A stretch of 11,885 nt of DNA, taken from the NCBI GenBank assembly GCA_902797015.1, contig CADBRG010000217.1:1-11885 (forward strand), read 5' to 3'. Both the position numbers and the translations under genes were made by a program. Shown piece after piece: positions 6,068 to 11,885 of the stretch (its first letter is position 1; every line of letters starts with the position of its first letter). This DNA is from an uncultured Lachnospiraceae bacterium (GTDB taxonomy: Bacteria > Bacillota > Clostridia > Lachnospirales > Lachnospiraceae). Under the pieces are notes generated by a model that was not told the origin of the DNA, searched no databases, and saw only the letters and a program-made list of their open reading frames with translations.

Positions 6068-7321
6068 TTAGAAAATACGTCTTACCGCAACGATGCTTCT
6101 GTAGTAAGCATTGTTATATTTGATACCACCCTTCGGATAAGGTGCAGAGTTTGATGCATTGATGATGCTGCCGCCGCCTGCGTAGATTCCTACATGTCCG
6201 CTGTAGCAAACGATATCGCCCGGCTGCATATCAGATACAGATACACCATAGCCAACGCTTCTCATTGCTGCGGAAGAATGCGGAAGGGATACACCAAAGT
6301 GTGCATATACCTGCATTACGAAACCGGAGCAGTCGCATCCGTTCGTCAGGCTGGTGCCGCCCCATACGTACGGGTTGCCTTCAAACTGTGATGCATAGCC
6401 GACAACTGAGCCGCCACTGCCGCTGCCTGAATAGCTGGAGCGGGAGGAGCTTGAGCTGCTGGAGCTGGATGAACTTGAAGAGCTGGATGAACTTGAAGAG
6501 CTGGATGAACTTGAAGAGCTGGATGAGCTGCTGTTGCCGGAATCGGAATCTTCATCCTCATCATCCTGATCATCATTGGATCTGCTCGATGAACTGGATG
6601 AGTTGTTGTTAGAAGAGCTCTCCTGTGCTGCAGCTGCCTGTGCCTGCTCTCTCTCCTGCTGCTCACGAAGCGCTCTGTTCTGTGCCTCGATCGCTGCCGC
6701 ATATTCTTCAGCCAGTCTCTGTGCTTCCTGAAGCTCGGAATCTACATCTGCCTTCTCAGCCTGCTTTGCTGCGATCGTCTGACTCAGCTCTGCCTGCTGA
6801 TGCTCATAAGTCTCTTTATTTTCCTGCAGGATACTCTCTTCCTCTTCTACCTGTGCGATCAGGTCCTTGACTTCCTGCTCTGTCTGCTTATACTCCTCAA
6901 GCATCTCTCTGTCTGTATCATAAACATCTGAGAAATACTTAACCTTATTCAATGCATCTGCGAAGCTCTCTGCTTCCAAAATAGTTGCCAGCAGGTCGCT
7001 GTCGCTGTTCTCATACATATAAACGATGCGGCCCTTCATGGCATCGTATTGTGACTGTCTCTTTTCTTCTGCTACTACCAGATCTGCCTGTGCCTGTTCC
7101 AGGTCTGCCTGCTTCTGTTCAATTTCCTGCTCTACGACTTTAATATCTGCGACCAGCTGTGCAAGGTCACTGTTCATGGAGCTGATCTGTGACTGGATAT
7201 TGGAGCTCTTTGCTTCCAGATCGCTAATCTGAGAATCATACGGTGTTGCGAATGCTACCTGACAACTTGTCACAAGCATCGCTGCTACCAATCCAAAGGT
7301 GACCAGTCTTTTCTTCATCAT
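6068..7321 (-). CDS. Secreted NlpC/P60 peptidoglycan hydrolase with coiled coil and serine linker
   Basis: This 417-residue protein has a signal peptide (1-26: KKR, a hydrophobic core, cleavage near AFA-TP). Residues 28-235 are a long coiled coil of E, Q, A and K heptads resembling the N-terminal part of PcsB/CwlO-type hydrolases. Residues 235-303 are a flexible linker of serine, aspartate and glutamate including a run of about thirty serines. Residues 305-417 are an NlpC/P60 endopeptidase domain: NPYVWGG, Cys331 in DCSGF, His376 in SGHVGIY and a likely third residue Asn388 in IINAS. Such enzymes cut stem peptides of peptidoglycan outside the membrane; PcsB/CwlO relatives are switched on by FtsEX through the coiled coil, which is an inference here. 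It has its own promoter and GAGG site; two adjacent ATGs, first chosen. Confidence 0.94.
   Translation of the reverse strand: MMKKRLVTFGLVAAMLVTSCQVAFATPYDSQISDLEAKSSNIQSQISSMNSDLAQLVADIKVVEQEIEQKQADLEQAQADLVVAEEKRQSQYDAMKGRIVYMYENSDSDLLATILEAESFADALNKVKYFSDVYDTDREMLEEYKQTEQEVKDLIAQVEEEESILQENKETYEHQQAELSQTIAAKQAEKADVDSELQEAQRLAEEYAAAIEAQNRALREQQEREQAQAAAAQESSSNNNSSSSSSRSNDDQDDEDEDSDSGNSSSSSSSSSSSSSSSSSSSSSSSSSSSSSSRSSYSGSGSGGSVVGYASQFEGNPYVWGGTSLTNGCDCSGFVMQVYAHFGVSLPHSSAAMRSVGYGVSVSDMQPGDIVCYSGHVGIYAGGGSIINASNSAPYPKGGIKYNNAYYRSIVAVRRIF
6462..6526 (-). repeat. 18-bp tandem repeat coding for polyserine
   Basis: Three exact 18-bp units (6462-6479, 6480-6497, 6498-6515) and part of a fourth make up much of the serine linker. 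In the reading frame each unit encodes six serines with mixed codons (TCA, AGT, TCC, AGC, TCT). An exact multiple-of-three repeat can expand or shrink by slippage without breaking the frame, so linker length may vary between strains. Confidence 0.95.
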
Positions 7322-7358
7322 AATAAACTACCTCTTTTATTACTGTATTTATATGTTC

Positions 7359-7372
7359 ATGCAAAATTGCAT
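7359..7372. promoter_or_regulatory. Short inverted repeat in the hydrolase leader
   Basis: ATGCAA-AA-TTGCAT has perfect 6-bp arms and a 2-bp centre and lies about 40 bp before the hydrolase ATG, downstream of the promoter. It could be a protein-binding site; the tight loop makes a stable RNA hairpin unlikely. Confidence 0.25.
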
Positions 7373-7398
7373 TATTCTGCTTTTTAAAAATAACGATG

Positions 7399-7440
7399 AG
7401 GACTTCAGATACTTCTTTTGAAAGATTTCTCTAAAATCCT
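7399..7440 (-). promoter_or_regulatory. Predicted leader stem-loop at the start of the hydrolase transcript
   Basis: Just after the predicted start, AGGATTTTAGA pairs along 11 positions with TCTGAAGTCCT (two G-U wobbles) around a 20-nt loop. A TTATTTTT tract follows 6 nt later. This could be a weak attenuator or an mRNA-stabilising structure. It does not match any riboswitch class I can recognise, and the stem is A/U-rich. Confidence 0.35.
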
Positions 7441-7451
7441 ATACGTTGGTT

Positions 7452-7480
7452 ATTATAGCACGCTGATTTTTTGCTTTCAA
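7452..7480 (-). promoter_or_regulatory. Promoter of the NlpC/P60 operon
   Basis: TTGAAA (7475-7480) and TATAAT (7452-7457) are separated by 17 bp on the minus strand, with TGC forming an extended -10. The predicted start near 7445 leaves a leader of about 124 nt before the ATG. Confidence 0.85.
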
Positions 7481-7508
7481 GGCACTTTCGTGTTTTTTTA
7501 CAATGCAT

Positions 7509-7538
7509 GTAACAATTCCGTAATGATTATGCTATACT
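7509..7538 (+). promoter_or_regulatory. Promoter of the plsC-like gene
   Basis: TATACT (7533-7538) carries an extended -10 (TGC) and a weak -35, GTAACA (7509-7514), 18 bp upstream. The expected start near 7545 gives a leader of about 50 nt ending in GGAGG. It diverges from the hydrolase promoter about 30 bp away. Confidence 0.6.
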
Positions 7539-7596
7539 ATGGTGGATATCTACAAAACAGACTTAATGAACACTTCCTTTTTCGGAGGAAACCTAC

Positions 7597-8328
7597 ATGT
7601 TTCGAACGATTTTTGCAATTTTATATGCCATTATTTTTCTTGTGATCGGATCTCCGCTGCTGCTGATCCAAAAAATGCGCGAGAAACGAAACAAGGAAAA
7701 AGCGGACATTTCCAGCCTGCGGATCGTGCAGCACGCACTGCGCTGTGTTTATAAGATCTGCGGCGTCCGGCCGACGATAATCGGCCTGGAGCGGATCCCG
7801 AAAGATGAGCCGGTGCTGTATGTCTGCAATCATCAAAGCTATTTTGACATCATTGTCAGCTATGCACAATGTCCCGGCCTGACAGGATATGTTGCAAAGG
7901 ACGATCTCGAAAAAGTACCGCTTCTGCGGGCATGGATGCGGCGTCTATACTGTCTGTTCATGAACCGTGATGACGCACGCGCCGGACTGAAGACCATCCT
8001 GGAAGCGATCGAAACCGTAAAAAAAGGCATATCGATCTGTATCTTCCCGGAAGGAACCAGAGGCGATGGCAAAACACTTGGCGAGTTTCACGCAGGCAGC
8101 CTTAAAATCGCCGAGAAGACCGGATGTCCGATCATCCCGGTTGCGATCAGCAACACACATGCGATCCTGCTCGACCATCCCCCGGCAGTCAAGCCGACAC
8201 ATGTTATTCTTGAGTACGGCGAACCGATCAATACACGCGATCTGACTCGCGAGGAAAAGAAGGCACTTACTTCCAATGTAAAAAATACCATTCAGGAAAT
8301 GTTAGAAAAGAACAAAAGTCTGATATAG
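7597..8328 (+). CDS. plsC: 1-acyl-sn-glycerol-3-phosphate acyltransferase (PlsC family)
   Basis: The 243-residue protein begins with a hydrophobic segment (about 4-24) that likely anchors it in the inner leaflet of the membrane. It has the acyltransferase motifs in order: NHQSYFD (catalytic His79 and Asp84 in an HX4D arrangement), MNRDDARAGL (122-131), FPEGTRGDG (150-158, glycerophosphate binding) and PVAISNTHAI (181-190). PlsC adds the second acyl chain to lysophosphatidate to make phosphatidic acid, the precursor of phospholipids. GGAGG at 7584-7588 supports the ATG. It is monocistronic, with its own promoter and a terminator shared with the converging murF operon. Other acyltransferases of the same superfamily exist, so exact substrate is inferred. 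Confidence 0.93.
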   Translation: MFRTIFAILYAIIFLVIGSPLLLIQKMREKRNKEKADISSLRIVQHALRCVYKICGVRPTIIGLERIPKDEPVLYVCNHQSYFDIIVSYAQCPGLTGYVAKDDLEKVPLLRAWMRRLYCLFMNRDDARAGLKTILEAIETVKKGISICIFPEGTRGDGKTLGEFHAGSLKIAEKTGCPIIPVAISNTHAILLDHPPAVKPTHVILEYGEPINTRDLTREEKKALTSNVKNTIQEMLEKNKSLI

Positions 8329-8350
8329 TCTGCATAAACGCAAAATCAAA

Positions 8351-8379
8351 AGCACAGGCCAAACCGCCTGTGCTCTTTT
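8351..8379. terminator. Bidirectional terminator between plsC and murF
   Basis: AGCACAGGC and GCCTGTGCT form a perfect 9-bp stem with a 6-nt loop. CTTTTC follows on the plus strand and TTTTGATTTT on the minus strand, so it can end both converging transcripts. Confidence 0.9.
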
Positions 8380-8392
8380 CATGTCCAACGTT

Positions 8393-9772
8393 TTATTTTT
8401 CAAATGCTTCCTTCAATGCATCTACGATAACCGGGAATCCCATGAAATGAGATGCCTTGACCAAAACCGCGTCGCCTGGCTGTATGTACGGGATCAGCTC
8501 TTTTAACAGCGCGTCTCTGTCTGCATACCATTTCACCTCAGTCAATCCCTCTGCACCCTTTGCCATTTCCCGGCAAAGCTCACCTGCGCAAAACAAAACA
8601 TCAATTCCGTTTTCCACTGCTGCCTTACCGACACCGAAATGCAACTCTTTTTCGTTTTCACCAAGCTCCCCCATATCTCCAAGCACGGCGATTTTTCTGC
8701 CAAGTGCTTTCGACAATACGGTCAGGGATGCTTTCATGGACGCCGGGTTCGCATTATAGCAATCATCGATCACGATGATCTCATCACGGAGTCGCAACAT
8801 ATTCAGGCGTCCTGCAATCGTCTTTACGGATGCGATACCTGCCGCGATCTCTTCATTGGTCATTCCCAAAGTCCGGCCAATGCATGCTGCCGCCCCCGCA
8901 TTATACAGATAGTGGATGCCCGGAATCGGTTCATGGATATGGATGCAGCCAAGGTCTGTCGTCAGGTCTGCTTCCATACCGTCAAGACCTCTGTTGACCA
9001 CATTTTTCACTGTAACGTCACAGTCATCCCGCTCCAGAGAAAATCGTTTTGGTGTGATTCCGCGAACCGTTCCGACCGTAGAAAGCTTATCATCATCTCC
9101 GTTTAAGATGATCACGCCATCCTCCTTCAGGAAATCGAAAATCTCTGATTTTGCCTTAAGGATCCCGTCACGTGTTTTCAGGTTCTCCAGATGTGCCTGA
9201 CCAATGTTTGTGATCACACAGATGTCCGGGCGGGCGATCTCGGCAAGCTGATGCATTTCACCGAATTCAGAAATGCCCATTTCGACGACCGCCACTTCAT
9301 GCTGCTCTCTGATCTTTAAAAGCGTCATCGGCATTCCCAGGAGGTTATTGAAGTTTCCTTCTGTTTTTAACACACGGAATTTCTGTTCCAGCACAGAGGC
9401 GATCATTTCCTTGGTACTGGTCTTGCCGACACTTCCCGTGATTCCGATCACCGGGATCGTCAATGTCGACCGATACCATGCTGCCATCTTACGGATTGCC
9501 ATCAGGCCTGACTCCACGATGATATATGGGCCGTCAGCCTCATCGAGCTCACGCTCGGAGAGAACTGCCAGTGCACCCTTTGCAAATACATCGGGGATAA
9601 ATTTATGTCCGTCAACCCGCTCGCCGGGAATCGCAACAAACAGGGATCCTTCTTCTGCCGCACGGCTGTCGGTTATGACATTTGCCACCTCGCGGTCCAG
9701 AAAGGCCGGATCACCCATGTAGGTACCGTCGCAGACTTCTGTGATTTTTCTTAATGTTAACTTTTTTATCAT
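8393..9772 (-). CDS. murF: UDP-N-acetylmuramoyl-tripeptide--D-alanyl-D-alanine ligase
   Basis: MurF joins D-Ala-D-Ala to the UDP-MurNAc-tripeptide with ATP, the last cytosolic step of the peptidoglycan peptide. The 459 residues have the three Mur ligase domains: an N-terminal UDP-binding part (about 1-105), a central ATPase with GITGSVGKTS (110-119), EGNFNNLLG (138-146) and a probable carbamylated Lys208 before SEIF, and a C-terminal domain with DDCYNANPASM (336-346) and LGDMGELG (364-371). Length is normal for the family. The ATG at 9772 has only a weak site (CAGG). The gene follows ddl, its usual partner, but is separated from it by a 176-nt structured gap, so expression may be tuned there or driven by read-through from ddl. 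No clear promoter was seen in the gap. Confidence 0.97.
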   Translation of the reverse strand: MIKKLTLRKITEVCDGTYMGDPAFLDREVANVITDSRAAEEGSLFVAIPGERVDGHKFIPDVFAKGALAVLSERELDEADGPYIIVESGLMAIRKMAAWYRSTLTIPVIGITGSVGKTSTKEMIASVLEQKFRVLKTEGNFNNLLGMPMTLLKIREQHEVAVVEMGISEFGEMHQLAEIARPDICVITNIGQAHLENLKTRDGILKAKSEIFDFLKEDGVIILNGDDDKLSTVGTVRGITPKRFSLERDDCDVTVKNVVNRGLDGMEADLTTDLGCIHIHEPIPGIHYLYNAGAAACIGRTLGMTNEEIAAGIASVKTIAGRLNMLRLRDEIIVIDDCYNANPASMKASLTVLSKALGRKIAVLGDMGELGENEKELHFGVGKAAVENGIDVLFCAGELCREMAKGAEGLTEVKWYADRDALLKELIPYIQPGDAVLVKASHFMGFPVIVDALKEAFEK

Positions 9773-9804
9773 AGTTATTACCTGTCTATTATTCGTGAAA
9801 CTAC

Positions 9805-9836
9805 GTGTGACTTCGTGCTACGCACTCTCATCACAC
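9805..9836. repeat. Nested hairpin near murF
   Basis: GTGTGA (9805-9810) pairs with TCACAC (9831-9836), and inside them GTGC (9815-9818) pairs with GCAC (9822-9825) around TAC. The two stems are split by a small internal loop. In the murF transcript it would lie about 33 nt before the start codon. Confidence 0.6.
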
Positions 9837-9889
9837 TACATCCATTCGCAATCCGGCATATCTGCCTACTTGCTCATGTATGTACGTTC

Positions 9890-9940
9890 GCCAAATGCAG
9901 AAAACGCTTCATGCAAGCATGGCGTTTTCATGCGCTTGGC
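9890..9940. repeat. Long hairpin downstream of ddl
   Basis: The arms GCCAA/TTGGC, then a partly paired ATGCA/ATGCGC section (one mismatch, one wobble, one bulge), then GAAAACGC/GCGTTTTC give about 17 pairs. The tip is itself a palindrome, CATGC-AA-GCATG. No T-run follows on either strand, so it is not a standard terminator. Confidence 0.8.
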
Positions 9941-9948
9941 TCACTGTT

Positions 9949-11001
9949 TCACTCATACTTCTCCATAGAAACCTTGATCAGTTCTTCACACAGTGCGTTG
10001 AAGTCCATTCCGGCAGCCTGTGCCTCCTGCGGCAGAAGGCTTGTCGGTGTCATACCCGGAAGGGTGTTTGCCTCAAGGCAGTATACCTTGCCCCAGTCAT
10101 CTACCAGGAAATCCAGTCTCGCATATGTGCTGAGTCCCAGGGAGTATGCAGCCTGTACCGCTGCTGCCTGCAGCAGACGCTCTGTCAGCTCCGGGATATC
10201 CGCCGGGCAGGTCTCGATCGTGCTGCCTGCTTTATATTTATTCTGGTAATCATACCAGCCGTTCACCGGTGCGATCTCGATGACCGGCAGCGCCTCATAA
10301 CGGATCACGCCGACCGCAAACTCACGGCCTTTGATATATTCTTCAAATACGATCTCATCGTCTACGGCAAACGCTTTATCGAGTGCTTCCTGATACTCAT
10401 CATCGCCATGGACGATCGAAACACCGATGGAAGAGCCCGCACTTGCCGGCTTGATCACGATCGGATACTCCATACCGGTCTCTGAGAAATCCTGCGGCTC
10501 ATCACCCTTTAATACAGAAAAGCCCTTCGGGGTCGGCACACCGTCTGCAAAGAAGATGCGCTTGGTATAGCCCTTGTTCATGGACACGGCACTGCTTAAA
10601 CTGCTGCTTCCGGTATAGCGGATGCCAAACAGATCGAACGCCGCCTGCACCTTTCCGTTTTCGCCGTCTTCTCCATGCAGTCCCATAAATACGATATCTG
10701 CGCTCTGGCAGATCGCAAGAACGTTCGGTCCGAAAAATCCTTCGGCCGATCCTTTCCGCATTGCGCGTACCGCATCCAGATCCGGTGCTTCCTGACCGAT
10801 TCCGTCTCCGGAAAGTGTGATCTCATCCGCATGCGCAAAGATATCAGAAACGTCCTGCTCTTCTTCTCCATATCCCATAAACACGTCCAGCAGAATAACG
10901 CTGTGCCCGTTTTCTTTTAATGCCTTTGCAATCTGTCCGCCGGATACGATCGATACATCACGCTCCGGACTCAAACCACCGCATAAAACTACAATATTCA
11001 T
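9949..11001 (-). CDS. ddl: D-alanine--D-alanine ligase
   Basis: Ddl joins two D-alanines with ATP, feeding MurF encoded just downstream. Counting from the ATG at 11001 the protein has 350 residues and the ATP-grasp order is clear: GGLSPERDVS (8-17, Glu13), GLHGEDGENG (107-116), KPASAGSSIGVS (184-195), the omega loop YDYQNKY (250-256) and RLDFLV with LEANTLPGMT (295-318; Asp297, Glu310 and Asn312 for metal). The Lys255-Tyr256 pair marks a D-Ala-D-Ala rather than D-lactate enzyme, so no intrinsic VanA-type specificity is suggested. A TTG 12 codons upstream is in frame, but those codons contain the strong site AAGGGAGG, so the ATG is the start. That site overlaps the PAP2 stop codon, which suggests coupled translation. 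Confidence 0.97.
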   Translation of the reverse strand: MNIVVLCGGLSPERDVSIVSGGQIAKALKENGHSVILLDVFMGYGEEEQDVSDIFAHADEITLSGDGIGQEAPDLDAVRAMRKGSAEGFFGPNVLAICQSADIVFMGLHGEDGENGKVQAAFDLFGIRYTGSSSLSSAVSMNKGYTKRIFFADGVPTPKGFSVLKGDEPQDFSETGMEYPIVIKPASAGSSIGVSIVHGDDEYQEALDKAFAVDDEIVFEEYIKGREFAVGVIRYEALPVIEIAPVNGWYDYQNKYKAGSTIETCPADIPELTERLLQAAAVQAAYSLGLSTYARLDFLVDDWGKVYCLEANTLPGMTPTSLLPQEAQAAGMDFNALCEELIKVSMEKYE

Positions 11002-11017
11002 TTTGAATAATCCTCCC

Positions 11018-11512
11018 TTATATAATAAAGAAGCCAACCAATCCGACGATCACCCCGATCGCCAGGCCGGTCACAACATCTTTTATAAAATGTACTCCCG
11101 CGATCACTCTGCACCATGACAAAACGAGCGCGGCCGCAAGCAAAATAATACCACCAGGCAAGGAAACTGACAATACCGCCATTGCGATGATCGAAGCGGA
11201 AAACACATGTCTGCTCGGAAATGATTTTCCCGTTGTGTCCTTTTCGATCAACGGTGTGATCTGCCAGACTTCATATGGCCTTGGTGCATTCAGTTTTTTT
11301 CTGACAATACTTAAAACGATAAAAGCTGCTGCCGGTATCAGAAGCAGTCTCCAAAACCGGACATCAAGCAAAACGATCCTGCTCACCAAAAGCAATGGAT
11401 ATCCAATGTAACAGATCACCGTGCAGAGCTTATTGGCAAACCGCATATGGGCCGCTTTTTTTTGATCTGTACGAAACGGCTCTGAAATTTTCAAATACTG
11501 CTCTTTCGTCAT
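11018..11512 (-). CDS. PAP2-family membrane phosphatase
   Basis: The 164-residue membrane protein has four or five hydrophobic segments (about 29-49, 53-70, 104-118, 120-133 and 147-163). PAP2 motifs are all present: a basic RKKLNAPRPY (71-80), SFPSRH (97-102, His102) and CRVIAGVHFIKD (134-145; Arg135, catalytic His141, Asp145). The first motif has Arg where lysine is usual, and the third starts CR instead of SR. These enzymes remove phosphate from lipid phosphates; relatives dephosphorylate undecaprenyl diphosphate or phosphatidic acid. Placement before ddl and murF makes a role in cell-wall lipid carrier recycling attractive but unproven. Its ATG overlaps the upstream transporter stop as ATGA, and GAGG lies 10 nt upstream. 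Confidence 0.88.
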   Translation of the reverse strand: MTKEQYLKISEPFRTDQKKAAHMRFANKLCTVICYIGYPLLLVSRIVLLDVRFWRLLLIPAAAFIVLSIVRKKLNAPRPYEVWQITPLIEKDTTGKSFPSRHVFSASIIAMAVLSVSLPGGIILLAAALVLSWCRVIAGVHFIKDVVTGLAIGVIVGLVGFFII

Positions 11513-11885
11513 CCGTTATTCGCCTCACTGATTTCCAGCTCGTTTTTCTGCTTTCTGTGGAGCATCCGCCCGATCGGAATCTGTGCCAGAATGATCGCCG
11601 CAAACATGACCGCGCATCCGGCAAACTCCCGTCTGGTCAAAAGCTCACCCAGAACGATCCATCCGCCAAATGCCGCAAACACGCTCTCTAAACTCATCGT
11701 AATGCCGCCGACCGTAGGGGTCACCATGGTCTGCCCGACGATCTGGAGCGTATATCCGACAGCACTGCTGACCGCGCCTGCATAAAGGATCGCCGGCAGT
11801 GCCGCATAGATCGCCTCCCAGGTCGGTTTCTCCAGAACGAACATAAATACCGTCGATAGTATGGCCACCACCAGAAACTGGATCT
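11509..11885 (-). CDS. EamA/DMT-family transporter, C-terminal part (5' end off the right edge)
   Basis: The frame is open from the right edge to a TGA at 11509-11511, giving about 125 residues. It holds the second EamA repeat: hydrophobic segments around AILSTVFMFVL, the YAALPAILYAGAVSSAVGYT loop and helix, TPTVGGITMSLESVFAAFGG, then WIVLGELLTRREFAGC and a final helix (VMFAAIILAQI), ending in a charged tail. EamA proteins export metabolites or amino acids; the substrate cannot be predicted. A GTG at 11871 is in frame, but codons continue upstream of it with hydrophobic residues, so the true start is outside the window. It overlaps the PAP2 gene by 4 nt and is probably in the same operon. Confidence 0.9.
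   Translation of the reverse strand, partial: IQFLVVAILSTVFMFVLEKPTWEAIYAALPAILYAGAVSSAVGYTLQIVGQTMVTPTVGGITMSLESVFAAFGGWIVLGELLTRREFAGCAVMFAAIILAQIPIGRMLHRKQKNELEISEANNG

Larger units (their letters stand above)
9795..9952. repeat. Structured palindromic segment between ddl and murF (possible dispersed element)
   Basis: This non-coding segment is bounded by a 7-bp inverted repeat, GTGAAAC at 9795-9801 and GTTTCAC at 9946-9952; the latter overlaps the ddl stop codon. Inside lie a long hairpin (9890-9940), a nested hairpin (9805-9836) and a small GGCA/TGCC hairpin (about 9853-9866). There is no T-tract, no promoter and no credible gene. The layout resembles a miniature inverted-repeat or intergenic palindromic element; whether copies exist elsewhere in the genome cannot be judged here. 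Confidence 0.45.

Noticed and set aside
6462..6526. Short regularly spaced repeats as a CRISPR array.
   Set aside because: Units are directly adjacent with no spacers and lie in frame inside a gene.
6265..6612. Plus-strand open frame with repeated LKSWMN units opposite the serine linker.
   Set aside because: It is a mirror of the 18-bp serine repeat, without a ribosome binding site, antisense to a clear hydrolase gene.
9866..9931. A 21-codon frame on the minus strand inside the long hairpin (begins MKTPCLHEAF).
   Set aside because: It has no ribosome binding site, and most of it is the hairpin itself; more likely a by-product of the palindromic element.
9890..9940. Rho-independent terminator for ddl.
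   Set aside because: No T-tract follows the stem on the minus strand and murF downstream has no obvious promoter, so termination here would be costly.
11002..11037. Longer ddl starting at TTG 11037.
   Set aside because: The extra 12 codons consist largely of the AAGGGAGG site serving the ATG at 11001, and homologues begin near MNIVVLCGG.

Overview
The window reads as a chromosomal segment of a low-to-moderate GC Firmicute, most likely a gut Lachnospiraceae (Clostridia). The grounds are AGGAG-type ribosome binding sites before most genes, consensus sigma-A promoters, a PcsB/CwlO-like NlpC/P60 hydrolase with a polyserine linker, a Firmicute Ddl-MurF pair, and a Firmicute-type mobilisable element. 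Genus cannot be fixed from the sequence alone.

Positions 1 to about 2.8 kb are the right-hand end of an integrated mobilisable element, visibly more A/T-rich than the rest. Reading leftward on the minus strand, a tightly overlapping operon encodes an Xis-like DNA-binding protein, a replisome-organiser-like replication protein, a tyrosine integrase, and the first 87 codons of a MobC-like relaxosome protein that runs off the left edge. A divergent XRE repressor (plus strand) faces this operon. The 200-bp gap between them holds a perfect-consensus promoter with a 15-bp palindrome on its expected start site, which looks like the element's control switch. The element abuts the 3' end of guaA, a known integration target; the exact att core cannot be set from one end.

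From 2.8 to 5.8 kb, a minus-strand operon carries a class I/II PLP aminotransferase followed 14 nt later by guaA (GMP synthase, with an unusual C-terminal-domain insertion). From 5.8 to 7.5 kb, a second minus-strand operon encodes a secreted NlpC/P60 peptidoglycan hydrolase and a 63-residue acidic membrane protein, ending in a strong terminator. A divergent promoter pair separates it from a plus-strand PlsC-type acyltransferase (7.6 to 8.3 kb). A bidirectional terminator divides plsC from the converging cell-wall operon.

From 8.4 kb to the right edge a minus-strand operon runs EamA-type transporter (5' end off the window), PAP2 phosphatase, ddl, murF. Ddl makes D-Ala-D-Ala and MurF attaches it to the UDP-MurNAc-tripeptide; the PAP2 protein could recycle a lipid phosphate, possibly undecaprenyl diphosphate. 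Between ddl and murF lies a non-coding segment of about 160 bp with a long hairpin, a second nested hairpin and a 7-bp inverted repeat at its ends. It resembles a dispersed palindromic element and is the least explained structure here.

I see no defence island, CRISPR array, RNA gene or clearly new multi-gene system. The best leads are the element's int-mobC arrangement next to guaA, its promoter/operator switch, and the palindromic segment between ddl and murF.
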